Under the pieces are notes generated by a model that was not told the DNA's origin, searched no databases, and was given only the letters and a program-made list of their open reading frames with translations. From Ferruginibacter sp. (GTDB lineage: Bacteria; Bacteroidota; Bacteroidia; Chitinophagales; Chitinophagaceae), in contig JAEUVU010000002.1 in assembly GCA_016786725.1 (NCBI GenBank), positions 1 to 64,000 of the forward strand: a stretch of 64,000 nucleotides of DNA, in the 5' to 3' direction. The position numbers were made by a program, and so were the translations under genes. The stretch's first letter is position 1; every line of letters starts with the position of its first letter. Below, one piece after another: positions 42,170 to 50,872 of this stretch.

Positions 42170-43153
42170 ATGATCTATATGCGTACCCTTTACAACTTTC
42201 TAGCAGTTATTATTGCAATTTTTTCCTTCTCCCTTCAATCATGTAAAAAAAGTGACCCGGCACCCGACCCGACACCAACGGTTAAGCCGGATACATTAAC
42301 TGCAGGATGGAGTAAACAGGTAATACCTGGTGCAACAAATCTTGCCGATGTATTTTTCAATTCTTCCACAAATGGTTATGCATGCTCTGATAATGGCTTA
42401 TTTAAGAGTAATGATGGTGGTATTAGCTGGGCAAAACTCAGCCCTGTTAATAATCAGTGGTATAATTGTTTTGTTACGGCCGACGGGAAAGCTTTTTTCG
42501 TAACTCAGACAAGTAGCACGATTTTTAAAACGACGGACGGCGGCAGCAGCTTTACCAATCCTGCTGTAGGATCAATTCCTTTGGATGTATTCTTTCTTGA
42601 CAATAACAACGGATTTTGTATTGCGCAGGATGGTTTATACAGCACAGTGGATGCAGGTATAAGCTGGCAGAAAATTGCAACTACAGGACTCTCAACCGGT
42701 AATTATGCTTCTCTTTCATTTATTAACAATACAACCGGTTGGATAGTTTCTCAAGCCGGGATTTTCAGATCAGTTGGGTCCCTGGCTAACTGGCAGGCTT
42801 CTTTGGTAAACGGAAGCCCTTTCGGAGCTGTGTTTGGATCTGTTTATGCTGCTTCTGCTTCGGTTATTTATGCGGCTGACTTTTCAGGAGAAATTTTTAA
42901 GTCAACCGACGGCGGCGCAAATTTCATCTTCATAAAACAACTGGAAGAGCAGAATTTTACTGATCTTCATTTTGTTACAGATCAGCTTGGTTATGCATGC
43001 GCCGGACGAAGTATTTATAAAACAACCGATGGTGGTATAAACTGGATTAAAGTAGTTTCATTAGGAGAAAATGCAATTACAGAAATACACTTTACTGATG
43101 CAGGGCATGGTTGGGCCTGTTGCAGCAACGGTATTGTACTCACTTTTAAATAG
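42170..43153 (+). CDS. Lipoprotein with Asp-box (BNR/YCF48-like) repeats
   Basis: A 327-residue lipoprotein (lipobox LQSC, then KKSDPAP). The mature part carries Asp-box units: SNDGGISWAKL, TTDGGSSF, TVDAGISWQKI, STDGGANFIFI and TTDGGINWIKV. They mark a beta-propeller of the photosystem assembly (YCF48)/sortilin type. It probably lies on the cell surface. Either the ATG at 42170 or the ATG at 42179 may be used. Confidence 0.82.
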   Translation: MIYMRTLYNFLAVIIAIFSFSLQSCKKSDPAPDPTPTVKPDTLTAGWSKQVIPGATNLADVFFNSSTNGYACSDNGLFKSNDGGISWAKLSPVNNQWYNCFVTADGKAFFVTQTSSTIFKTTDGGSSFTNPAVGSIPLDVFFLDNNNGFCIAQDGLYSTVDAGISWQKIATTGLSTGNYASLSFINNTTGWIVSQAGIFRSVGSLANWQASLVNGSPFGAVFGSVYAASASVIYAADFSGEIFKSTDGGANFIFIKQLEEQNFTDLHFVTDQLGYACAGRSIYKTTDGGINWIKVVSLGENAITEIHFTDAGHGWACCSNGIVLTFK

Positions 43154-43155
43154 TA

Positions 43156-43623
43156 ATGAGATTAATTACTAAAATACGTTTGCTTATCGTGTTTTTCATG
43201 ATCGCATTGATCATCAGCGGCGCTACTGCCATGCCCGCCGAAACCGGTCTGCACTGGCTGATGCAATACAAAGATATGATGCCCTCAAAAATGGGCGACT
43301 GGCTACAAACCTGCTACCTGGCATTGGTTGATACAAATACAAAATATCCTTTTCTTGCCTATGGTTACGACTGGCTGGCTTTTGCACATTTTGTAATTGC
43401 ACTCTCTTTTATCGGGGTTTACAGAAATCCGGTAAAAAATATATGGATAATAGAGTGGCAGATCTTATGTTGCATCGCTGTTTTTCCGCTGGCATTAATT
43501 GCCGGGCCTGTCAGGCAGATACCCATTTTTCACATTGCCATTGATTGCTGTTTTGGATTGCTGGGAATAATACCTTTAGTAATTTGCAGGAGGTGGATCA
43601 AAAAACTTGAGGCTGCATCATGA
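43156..43623 (+). CDS. Membrane protein of unknown function
   Basis: A 155-residue protein with four predicted transmembrane segments (about 7-25, 74-92, 98-118, 126-144). No known motif. The next gene starts 4 bases before its end (ATGA overlap) and the previous one ends 2 bases before its start, so the three are cotranscribed. Confidence 0.7.
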   Translation: MRLITKIRLLIVFFMIALIISGATAMPAETGLHWLMQYKDMMPSKMGDWLQTCYLALVDTNTKYPFLAYGYDWLAFAHFVIALSFIGVYRNPVKNIWIIEWQILCCIAVFPLALIAGPVRQIPIFHIAIDCCFGLLGIIPLVICRRWIKKLEAAS

Positions 43624-44222
43624 TAAACTATTCTTATTTAGCCCTGGGCGACAGCTACACAATTGGTGAGCAGGTAGAATTTGCCGATAACTTTCCCAAT
43701 AAAACTGTTCAGATATTAAGAAAGTCTGGTTTTGTATTTTATGCAGCAGAGATCATTGCAAAAACCGGCTGGACAACCGATGAATTGAGCAATGCCATTG
43801 AAAATACAGCCACGCTGGAGAATTATGATGTTGTTTCATTGCTTATCGGTGTAAACAATCAATACCGTGGCCGCAGTGTAACCGAATTTAAAATTGAATT
43901 TGAACACCTGCTGCAAAAAGCAATTCAGTTTTCGGGCAATAAACCTGGTCATGTTTTTGTATTAAGCATACCCGATTGGGGCGTTACACCTTTTGCTGAG
44001 GGCAGAGACAGAAAACAGGTGGCAAAAGAAATAGATCAATTCAATGAAACCTGCAAAGCATCGGCTGCAGACTTTAAAACCCATTTTATAGATATCACTT
44101 CATCGCAGAGAGCAGATGGCAACAAACCTGAGTTCCTTGCACCCGATGGTTTGCATCCCTCCGGAAATGAATATAAAAAATGGGCCGCTCAGCTTGCTGA
44201 TGAAATTATAAAAGCACTTTAA
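43620..44222 (+). CDS. SGNH/GDSL hydrolase
   Basis: A 200-residue cytosolic hydrolase. Block I is YLALGDSYTIGEQV (G-D-S nucleophile), block III LLIGVNNQYRGR (the N of the oxyanion hole) and block V PDGLHPSGNEYKKW (D-x-x-H pair). The enzyme is an esterase or acyl hydrolase; its substrate is unknown. It is coupled to the membrane protein upstream and the next gene follows after one base. Confidence 0.88.
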   Translation: MINYSYLALGDSYTIGEQVEFADNFPNKTVQILRKSGFVFYAAEIIAKTGWTTDELSNAIENTATLENYDVVSLLIGVNNQYRGRSVTEFKIEFEHLLQKAIQFSGNKPGHVFVLSIPDWGVTPFAEGRDRKQVAKEIDQFNETCKASAADFKTHFIDITSSQRADGNKPEFLAPDGLHPSGNEYKKWAAQLADEIIKAL

Positions 44223-44223
44223 G

Positions 44224-44754
44224 ATGAACAATATTGATTTTAAAGAAGTACAGGGGTTTAAAAGATGGTGGGCCTGGCTGGCAGTTGCTGCCATGAATGG
44301 GCTGTTTATATATGCCATTGTTCAACAGATCATTCTCAAAAAGCCATTTGGATCAAAACCTGCGCCCGATTTTGTTTTAATAATTATAGAACTGTTTTTT
44401 CTCCTTCTTTTATTTTTTCTGCTGCAGATAAAGTTAGAAACAAAGATAACAGGCACAGGAATATATTATCGTTTCTTTCCTTTTCAGTTTAAGGAAACAC
44501 TCATTGAATGGCACGAACTGAAAGATGCTTATATAAGAAGCTATGATTCATTTAATGAGTATGGCGGCTGGGGAATAAGAACCGGTTCATCAAAAACAGG
44601 AAAAGCAATGAATACATCTGCATCATCAAACCAGGGACTACAACTTCAGTTCAATAATGGTAAACTTTTATTGATCGGCACAGCAAGGCCTGATGAAATT
44701 AAGGGGATCATTGATGCTGTAATAGCTTCCGGAAAAATAAACAGGGGAGTGTAG
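44224..44754 (+). CDS. Hypothetical membrane protein
   Basis: A 176-residue protein with two transmembrane helices near the N-terminus (about 15-35 and 50-70), then a cytoplasmic beta-rich domain (YYRFFPFQFKETLIEWHELK, and LLIGTARPDEIKGIIDAVI) of a PH-like kind. No function is known. It closes the operon and is convergent with the phosphoesterase gene, 2 bases away. Confidence 0.65.
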   Translation: MNNIDFKEVQGFKRWWAWLAVAAMNGLFIYAIVQQIILKKPFGSKPAPDFVLIIIELFFLLLLFFLLQIKLETKITGTGIYYRFFPFQFKETLIEWHELKDAYIRSYDSFNEYGGWGIRTGSSKTGKAMNTSASSNQGLQLQFNNGKLLLIGTARPDEIKGIIDAVIASGKINRGV

Positions 44755-44756
44755 CC

Positions 44757-45674
44757 TTAATATTCAACCATCTTTCTTTCCACTGTTCCGTCACTGTAAA
44801 AATCAAAAAGGGCATAAGCCGGTGCAAAATCCTGGAAAGGGCCTCCCCACCAACTGCCGCTTACTGCGCCATTGCAATAATATTTTATACCCAGGTAATT
44901 TACTTCATCCTGCAAATGGATATGGCCACTCAGGCAGGTTTTGATGTTGGGATATTTTTTAAAAAGGTCTTTAATTTTTTTTGCATCTGTGTGCAGCAAT
45001 GCCCGGGAAAGTTTCCAATCGCCATTAGGCATCATATCTTTTGCAAACATGGCGCTGCAAAATGAAATGATGGGGATATGAGAAACGATACAGATAAATT
45101 TTTCTTTGTTAGCTTCCAGTTCTTTTTCCAGCCAGGCAAACTGATCATTATCCAGTAAAGCAATGTAGCCGCCATTATTTTCCTGCACACTGTCTAACAC
45201 AATAAAATGCCAGCTGTTATGGGTAAAACTGTAATAAGTTTTAGCATAACCGGTTTGCTGCAGCCACCAGGCTTTACCGTAAAATACATCGCTTTTTACA
45301 TCTTCTTTTAATTGCCAGCCCCAGATATCATGGTTACCGATACAATGTTTTAGCGGTAATTTATTTTCGGCCTTCATTATTTTATTGAACAGATCCCATT
45401 GTGTTTGCGTTTTTTCTTTGCTGGCTGCCAGTGCATCCATAATGCTGTCGCCACCATTAATAATAAAATCGGGTTGTTGTTTTAACTGGTTGATATTTTG
45501 CAGCGCTTTTTGCATACCTGTTTCAGCAATTTCAGAAGGTTTTATATGGATGTCTGTTATAAATGCCGCTGTAAAGCGCTTTTTCTTTTTAGCTGATTCA
45601 GCATGGGGAATTGCCGGTAAAGCAACTGCTGCAGAAACTAAAGAAATATTCTGGAGAAATTTTCTGCGTTGCAT
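44757..45674 (-). CDS. Secreted calcineurin-like metallophosphoesterase
   Basis: A 305-residue protein with a Tat-like N-terminus (MQRRKFLQNISLVSAAVALP). The phosphoesterase metal motifs are ITDIHIKPSE (D-x-H), FIINGGDSIMD (G-D), KHCIGNHDIWGWQ (G-N-H-D), VSHIPIISF (H) and SGHIHLQDE (G-H-x-H), a full set in order. I start at the ATG at 45674; the earlier start is a TTG. It acts outside the cytoplasm on an unknown phosphate ester. Confidence 0.88.
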   Translation of the reverse strand: MQRRKFLQNISLVSAAVALPAIPHAESAKKKKRFTAAFITDIHIKPSEIAETGMQKALQNINQLKQQPDFIINGGDSIMDALAASKEKTQTQWDLFNKIMKAENKLPLKHCIGNHDIWGWQLKEDVKSDVFYGKAWWLQQTGYAKTYYSFTHNSWHFIVLDSVQENNGGYIALLDNDQFAWLEKELEANKEKFICIVSHIPIISFCSAMFAKDMMPNGDWKLSRALLHTDAKKIKDLFKKYPNIKTCLSGHIHLQDEVNYLGIKYYCNGAVSGSWWGGPFQDFAPAYALFDFYSDGTVERKMVEY

Positions 45675-45689
45675 AAGATTCAATTTTAG

Positions 45690-46517
45690 TTATTTAAGAT
45701 AACCTGCCATTTCAGATTGGTATTGCTGCGCAATAACCCTTGCTTCAGCCGCAAAATCTTCTTTTTCACCGGCGTAGATAATGGCCCTGCTGGCATTCAC
45801 CAGAAGCCCGCAATCTTTATTCATTCCATATTTACTCACCTCTTCCAAACTTCCTCCCTGGAAGCCAACCCCGGGCACCAGCAAAAAATGATCAGGAATA
45901 ATTTTGCGGATATCTTCAAAATCGCTGGCTTTGGTAGCGCCAATAACAAACATCAGGTTTTCAGCATTGCCCCAGCTACTAACTTTCTTTAAAACAGTCT
46001 GATAAAGAAATTCACCGCTGCCGGTGTTGTTGTCATCGCCAACAAATTTGAGCTGTTCAAAATCTTTACTGCCTGCATTGCTGGTTAGGCCCAACACAAT
46101 TGCCCATTTATTTTCAAATTCTAAAAAAGGTTTTACGCTGTCTTCGCCCATGTATGGCGCAACGGTTATCGCATCAAAATCCATCATTTCAAAAAATGCT
46201 TTGGCATATTGCGAAGAAGTATTGCCAATATCGCCCCGCTTTGCATCAGCAATAATGAACTGATCTTTGGGGATATAATTTACTGTTTTTTCCATCGCTT
46301 CCCAGCCTTTCAATCCCATGGCTTCGTAAAAGGCGGTATTGATCTTATAAGCCACACAAAGATCCTGGGTAGCATCAATAATTTGTTTGTTGAATTCAAA
46401 AGCAGCGTCGGGGTGCGACTGTAAGTGCTTTGGGATTTTGGTAAGATCGGTATCTAAACCAACACATAGATAAGATTGCTTTTGCCGGATGTGTTGTGTG
46501 AGTTGCTTTCTTGTCAT
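45690..46517 (-). CDS. pyrF: Orotidine-5'-phosphate decarboxylase
   Basis: A 275-residue PyrF of the longer (type 2) subfamily, which makes UMP from orotidine-5'-phosphate. [16 protein letters not shown] is the opening motif and [20 protein letters not shown] has the catalytic D-x-K-x-x-D (Asp-Ala-Lys-Arg-Gly-Asp). [10 protein letters not shown] is the phosphate-binding end motif. It follows the phosphoesterase gene by 15 bases on the same strand. Confidence 0.95.
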   Translation of the reverse strand: MTRKQLTQHIRQKQSYLCVGLDTDLTKIPKHLQSHPDAAFEFNKQIIDATQDLCVAYKINTAFYEAMGLKGWEAMEKTVNYIPKDQFIIADAKRGDIGNTSSQYAKAFFEMMDFDAITVAPYMGEDSVKPFLEFENKWAIVLGLTSNAGSKDFEQLKFVGDDNNTGSGEFLYQTVLKKVSSWGNAENLMFVIGATKASDFEDIRKIIPDHFLLVPGVGFQGGSLEEVSKYGMNKDCGLLVNASRAIIYAGEKEDFAAEARVIAQQYQSEMAGYLK

Positions 46518-46569
46518 GCTGCAAATTTAATCAGCGAAAATCATAATCATCATAAAAACCAGCTTGCCG

Positions 46570-47184
46570 TCAGGCAAGTCTGCGTTCCATTTCTTCTGCA
46601 ATTGCCAACGAATTACCATCGCCTCTTTTTCTTAATTGCTCAATAATATTCTTCTGCGAATCTTTGTCCCTGTTCTGGCTAAGTTTAAACGTGTTTTCCA
46701 GGCTTTCAACTTCAATTCTGAAGCCAACAATGGCTTTAACCATGTGGTCTATATAATCAGCCGGCAAATTATCAAAGGCGCTGCTGCTATTGGTGCCCAC
46801 ATATTTATCCGAAACTGCTTTAACTGCATTTCTGGTTCCTTCTTCATCCATAAAACTAATCTTGCCTTTCGCCTGCACGGTCATATAATTCCATGTAGAA
46901 CCCATTTGCTTATCGGTGTACCAGGTAGCGCTTACAAAGCAATGCGGACCGGTAAAAACCACCAGCACATTATTGTTTTTTTCAAAAGCAAGATGATGAT
47001 CGGTCTTGCGCATGATATGGCCTTCAAGAAAAATCTTATCTCCTTCTGTTTTAATTGCCAAAGGAATTTGCGTTGCCACCGGGTAGTTTTCTCCCATACC
47101 GGTAATAACAGCAAAGGAGTTTTCTTTGATGAATTCAATTACTTTTTGCTGATCCTGTTCGGTGTAGTAAGGGAATTTGTACAT
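46570..47184 (-). CDS. PaiB-like FMN-binding negative transcriptional regulator
   Basis: A 204-residue FMN-split-barrel protein of the PaiB type (PF04299). Its opening MYKFPYYTEQDQQKVIEFIK, with HIMRKTDHHLAFEKNNN and WYTDKQMGSTWNYMTVQAKG, matches the family. Some relatives reduce protease expression in Bacillus. The C-terminal basic stretch EQLRKRGDGNSLAIAEEMER is a PaiB feature. It sits between pyrF and kmo; whether it regulates the kynurenine genes is not shown. Confidence 0.8.
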   Translation of the reverse strand: MYKFPYYTEQDQQKVIEFIKENSFAVITGMGENYPVATQIPLAIKTEGDKIFLEGHIMRKTDHHLAFEKNNNVLVVFTGPHCFVSATWYTDKQMGSTWNYMTVQAKGKISFMDEEGTRNAVKAVSDKYVGTNSSSAFDNLPADYIDHMVKAIVGFRIEVESLENTFKLSQNRDKDSQKNIIEQLRKRGDGNSLAIAEEMERRLA

Positions 47185-47195
47185 AGCGGCCGTTT

Positions 47196-47232
47196 ATTTT
47201 TATTACACGAATTTTTACGAATTACACTAACT
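47196..47232. repeat. TTACACGAA-type repeat
   Basis: TTATTACACGAATTTTTACG followed by AATTACACTAACTG, two copies of a unit also seen at 38164-38205. It fills part of the gap between kmo and the PaiB-like gene. Confidence 0.5.
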
Positions 47233-47257
47233 GAAAAACCGGTGTAATTAGATTTAA

Positions 47258-48604
47258 TTAGTTTAATAGTTCTAATATCTGTTTTTCAATCTCCTCATCC
47301 TGCCATTTATTTTCTATATCAGGTATCGCCATTATTTGCTCCATGATGGCTTCCTGTTTCTGCCCGTTTACCAATGCATCACTATATCTTATTTGAGGGC
47401 TGAATGTTACCTGGCTGTAAAGCGGAGTCCATTTGCCAGGATTTTTTTTGCTGAAAGCTGCTTCGATTTTTTTCTGTAATAGAAATTTTGGGTCAGCCAC
47501 TTTATCTCTCATCTCCACAAAATTATTTAGTGCAAGGTCCGCAATGGCATCGCCATCGGGTTTTCTTAAAGATTGATATTCGGATAATATTGCCGCCCAG
47601 TTATCATCGTGTTTTTCTATCAGGCTGTTTAAAACAGAACAATCTTCAAAACCGCAGTTCATCCCCTGGCCAAAGAAAGGCACGATGGCATGTGCAGCAT
47701 CACCTATCAGGGCAAATTTATCTCCCCGTATCCACGGAAAACATTTTACGGTAACCAGCGAGCCCGTTGGATTATTGAAAAAATCTTCTTCCAATGTCGG
47801 CATTAATGGGGCTGCATCGGTAAAAGTCTTTTCAAAGAAAGATCTTAGTTTTTCTTTTGTATCTAATGTTGCAAAAGAAGGCTCACCTTCAAACGGAAAG
47901 AATAAGGTGCAGGTAAAGCTGCCATCAATATTTGGCAAGGCAATCATCATGTAATTACCACGGGGCCAGATATGCAGTGCATTTTTTTCTAAAAGAAAAT
48001 CTCCATTTTCTGCAGGCGGAATGGTTAACTCTTTATAACCAAAGTCAATATAGTATTGCTGGTATTGAAACCTGTCGTGCTGTAACTGGTGCGTTAGCCT
48101 GGCTGCAGAAAATGCTCCGTCGCTGCCAAATATCAGATCAGCCTTAACAATTTGGGATTCGGGAGAATTGGTTCTTTCAAACTCAATTTTATTTTCCTTC
48201 CAGTCAATGTTGTTACATTTTTCATTGAATAAAATATCGGCACCATGCTTTTCTGCCAGGTCCATCAGTTTACAATTCAGTTCACCTCTTGAAACTGAAT
48301 TGATGTACTGTCCTTCTTTTCCATAAGCCTGGTATGCGGTTGTTCCATCTGCATTATGCATAAAACGCCCATGCATGGGAATGCATATTTTCCTGATCTC
48401 ATCCATCAGGCCAACTTCTTCCAGAGCTTTAATCCCCCTGTCACTCAAAGCCAGGTTTATAGATTTACCGGCGCTCATTTTTTCTTTACGCATATCTGCC
48501 CGGCGCTCAAATATCTTTACCTTATATCCACGCTTGGATAAATAAATAGAAAGTAAAGAGCCCACCAAACCGGCACCAATGATCGTGACTTTTTTCTTCT
48601 CCAT
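47258..48604 (-). CDS. kmo: Kynurenine 3-monooxygenase
   Basis: A 448-residue flavoprotein hydroxylase that makes 3-hydroxykynurenine from kynurenine with NADPH and oxygen. The FAD site is TIIGAGLVGSLLSIYLSKRG, the second FAD motif is ALIGDAAHAIVPFFGQGMNC (G-D-A-A-H), and KSINLALSDRGIKAL carries the family's Arg. Length is normal. Its ATG overlaps the last base of the kynU stop (TAATG), so translation is coupled. It is the last gene of the kynU-kmo pair. Confidence 0.95.
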   Translation of the reverse strand: MEKKKVTIIGAGLVGSLLSIYLSKRGYKVKIFERRADMRKEKMSAGKSINLALSDRGIKALEEVGLMDEIRKICIPMHGRFMHNADGTTAYQAYGKEGQYINSVSRGELNCKLMDLAEKHGADILFNEKCNNIDWKENKIEFERTNSPESQIVKADLIFGSDGAFSAARLTHQLQHDRFQYQQYYIDFGYKELTIPPAENGDFLLEKNALHIWPRGNYMMIALPNIDGSFTCTLFFPFEGEPSFATLDTKEKLRSFFEKTFTDAAPLMPTLEEDFFNNPTGSLVTVKCFPWIRGDKFALIGDAAHAIVPFFGQGMNCGFEDCSVLNSLIEKHDDNWAAILSEYQSLRKPDGDAIADLALNNFVEMRDKVADPKFLLQKKIEAAFSKKNPGKWTPLYSQVTFSPQIRYSDALVNGQKQEAIMEQIMAIPDIENKWQDEEIEKQILELLN

Positions 48605-49878
48605 TAATTATGATTTAGGATCAGTTTTACAATCTCGCCAAACTTCCATACATCTTCAAATGAATTGTATAAAGGCACCGGCGCCACACGAATTACATTT
48701 GGCTCTCTCCAATCTGCAATGATGCCATTTTGTTTGAGTGCATCAAAAATATCTTTGCCTTTTTGCAGCATCAGCATCGAAACCTGGCAGCCTTTATTTT
48801 CTTCAGGTGTTATAATCTCTATCTTTTTTTCTGCAGAAACAGCATTTATCTCTTCTATGATAAAAAATAAATAATCACTTAGTTGTTGCCCTTTAGTAAT
48901 TAAATTTTCAATACCGGCTTCTTCAAAGATATCAAGTGATGCTTTGTGCGCTGCCATGCTCAACACCGGGGCATTGCTTAATTGCCACCCTTCTGCAGTT
49001 GCAATTGGGTTAAAGCCTTTCTCCATCTGAAAGCGGGTTGCTTTATCATACCCCCACCAGCCGGCTAGTCTTGGCAATGATATATTGCCTGTATGCTTTT
49101 TATTGATGAACACGCCAGAAACCCCACCAGGTCCGCTGTTCAGATATTTATAACTGCACCAGCAGGCAAAGTCAACATCCCAATCGTGCAAGTGCAATTC
49201 AATATTTCCTGCGGCATGAGCCAGGTCGAACCCGCAGTAAGCACCGGCTTCATGTGCTGCTTTGGTAATTATTTCCATATCGAAAACCTGGCCGGTATAA
49301 TAATTTACACCACCAAATATTACTAAGGCAGTTTCATTGCCATGTTGCTTTATGGTGGCAAGAATATTTTCTGTTCTGATAGTATGTTCACCCTCTCTTG
49401 GTGACACTTCAATAATTACTTCATCAGGATTCAGGCCGTGAAATTTTGCCTGTGTTTCCAAAGCGTATTGATCGGATGGAAAAGCTTTTGCTTCGCAGAT
49501 TATTTTAAATCTTTCTTTTGTTGGCCGATAAAAACTAGCCATCAGCAAATGCAGGTTCACGGTAAGTTGGTTCATTACAACAATTTCTTCAGCCAATGCA
49601 CCCACAATTTTTGTTAGTAGCTGGGGAAACATTTCATGATAACTAAACCAGGGTTGCCTTGCATGAAAATGGCCTTCTACACCAAAGCTGGCCCAGTCTT
49701 CCAGTTCATTCAGCACATAATCCTGCGTGGTTTTTGGTTGCAGGCCGAGAGAGTTTCCGGTGAAATAAATACATTCTTGTCCGTTGATGATTGGAATGTA
49801 AAATTTATCCCGAAAATGTTTTAGAGGGTCTTTCTCATCAAGTTGTTTGGCAAATTCTGGATTAATATTAAATATCAT
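48604..49878 (-). CDS. kynU: Kynureninase
   Basis: A 424-residue PLP enzyme. It cleaves 3-hydroxykynurenine to 3-hydroxyanthranilate and alanine. The PLP lysine is in CWCSYKYLNSGPGGVSG; CIYFTGNSLGLQPK is the N-terminal signature and FDLAHAAGNIELHLHDW carries the Asp-x-x-His for the cofactor. It overlaps kmo by one base. The heptamer element at 49883-49957 lies immediately upstream, between kynU and the ridA-fusion gene. Confidence 0.95.
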   Translation of the reverse strand: MIFNINPEFAKQLDEKDPLKHFRDKFYIPIINGQECIYFTGNSLGLQPKTTQDYVLNELEDWASFGVEGHFHARQPWFSYHEMFPQLLTKIVGALAEEIVVMNQLTVNLHLLMASFYRPTKERFKIICEAKAFPSDQYALETQAKFHGLNPDEVIIEVSPREGEHTIRTENILATIKQHGNETALVIFGGVNYYTGQVFDMEIITKAAHEAGAYCGFDLAHAAGNIELHLHDWDVDFACWCSYKYLNSGPGGVSGVFINKKHTGNISLPRLAGWWGYDKATRFQMEKGFNPIATAEGWQLSNAPVLSMAAHKASLDIFEEAGIENLITKGQQLSDYLFFIIEEINAVSAEKKIEIITPEENKGCQVSMLMLQKGKDIFDALKQNGIIADWREPNVIRVAPVPLYNSFEDVWKFGEIVKLILNHN

Positions 49879-49882
49879 TTTT

Positions 49883-49957
49883 GTTTCTCGTTTCTGGTTA
49901 TTCGTTTCTCGTTTCTTGTTTTTGAGCTGGTGTAACGGCCAACCAGAAACAAGAAGC
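49883..49957. repeat. GTTTCTC heptamer element, inverted arms (between kynU and the ridA fusion)
   Basis: Left arm: units GTTTCTC, GTTTCTG, GTTATTC, GTTTCTC, GTTTCTT, GTTTTTG, six in a row with an exact 7-nt period (49883-49924). Right arm at 49941-49957: AACCAGAAACAAGAAGC, the complement type. It fills the gap between the two genes. Confidence 0.8.
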
Positions 49958-49960
49958 GCT

Positions 49961-50803
49961 TCATATTGTAGCGATCACTTTTAATTCTATTGCAATCGGC
50001 GTTGGTAAACTTTTTACTTCAACAGTTGTGCGGCATGCCTGTACATCTTTAAAATGTTCTCCATAAATTTTATTGTAAACCGGAAAGTCTTTTTTCATAT
50101 TGGTTAAAAAAACCGTTACATCCACAATTTTATCCCAACTGCTGCCACTGGCTTCCAGTACTGCTTTTACATTAGCAAAAACCTGTAGGGTTTCGGCTTC
50201 GATATCGTATTTGATAATATTACCGTCAGCATCCTGCTCTAATCCTGGTATGGCATTGTCTTTTGCACTCCTGCTGCCGATGCCGGAGAGGAATAGCAGA
50301 TTCCCTGCACGTCTTGCATGAGGATAAGTGCCTAAGGGTTTTGCTGCCTCCTTCGTATTAATCGTTTCTTGTTTCTCGTTTTTTGTTGTTCGTTTCTCGT
50401 TTGTGGACACTCTATGCTGAAATTTCGGACCTGTTTTTTCTGATACATTCAAATATTTAATAAATGCTCCAATTTTTTTGCCTGTTTTGTCAGCTAATTC
50501 ATTGATTTGCTCAAAATTTTCTTTTGTAATATGATTTCTATTTAAGCATCTTATTATTTGTGATTGGAGTTCAGATGTGGAGGCTCTTGCAATGCTTAAA
50601 AATTGAATAAACTCTAATCTGCCGCCTCTTCCAAAGCCTTCAGCAATATTATCAGGAATAGATCCAGCAGACTTATTGATCTGATCTTTTAATGCATAAT
50701 CTTTAGATAATGTTCCTGCATTTAATTGCTCAAATATTTTTTTCTCCAGCTCATTTGCCAACTGCCAGACTTCCAAATCCGTAAATTTTTTTATTGTTGC
50801 CAT
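49961..50803 (-). CDS. Four-helix-bundle (S23/Avd-like) protein fused in frame to a RidA-family deaminase
   Basis: A 280-residue fusion. Residues 1 to about 128 match the four-helix-bundle family named for 23S rRNA intervening sequences (TIGR02436/PF05635), with its signature SIPDNIAEGFGRGGRLEFIQ and FLSIARASTSELQ. Residues about 131-153 (VSTNEKRTTKNEKQETINT) are encoded by a heptamer repeat and join it to a complete RidA domain at 154-280, with SGIGSRSA and CRTTVEVKSLPTPIAIEL carrying the conserved Arg. In this cluster a RidA protein is expected as the 2-aminomuconate deaminase of the kynurenine pathway. No ATG lies before the RidA part, so it would be made only as the fusion, or from an internal GTG at residue 132. 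No frameshift or stop was seen. Confidence 0.85.
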   Translation of the reverse strand: MATIKKFTDLEVWQLANELEKKIFEQLNAGTLSKDYALKDQINKSAGSIPDNIAEGFGRGGRLEFIQFLSIARASTSELQSQIIRCLNRNHITKENFEQINELADKTGKKIGAFIKYLNVSEKTGPKFQHRVSTNEKRTTKNEKQETINTKEAAKPLGTYPHARRAGNLLFLSGIGSRSAKDNAIPGLEQDADGNIIKYDIEAETLQVFANVKAVLEASGSSWDKIVDVTVFLTNMKKDFPVYNKIYGEHFKDVQACRTTVEVKSLPTPIAIELKVIATI

Positions 50804-50872
50804 AATTAATAGACCTCAAGTTATAAAAAACGAGAAACAAGAAACGATCAACAAGAAACCATAAACGATTTC
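50361..50872 (-). mobile_element. Candidate element: GTTTCTT/AAACGAG inverted arms flanking the four-helix-bundle gene
   Basis: Two arms surround the four-helix-bundle coding part. The left arm (50361-50403) begins ATCGTTTCTTGTTTCTCG and the right arm (50825-50872) contains the complement. A 24-base segment at 50361-50384 is exactly the reverse complement of 50825-50848. The right arm touches the stop codon of the upstream gene (50873), and the left arm lies inside the RidA frame. Internal sequence is the gene alone, on the minus strand. No target-site duplication or transposase was recognised, so mobility is inferred. Confidence 0.6.

Noticed and set aside
46636..47247. 203-residue plus-strand frame
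   Set aside because: It lies opposite the PaiB-like gene, which has clear family motifs; the plus-strand peptide has none.
49961..50803. Diversity-generating retroelement because of the Avd-like domain
   Set aside because: No reverse transcriptase, template repeat or variable repeat was found in the window.
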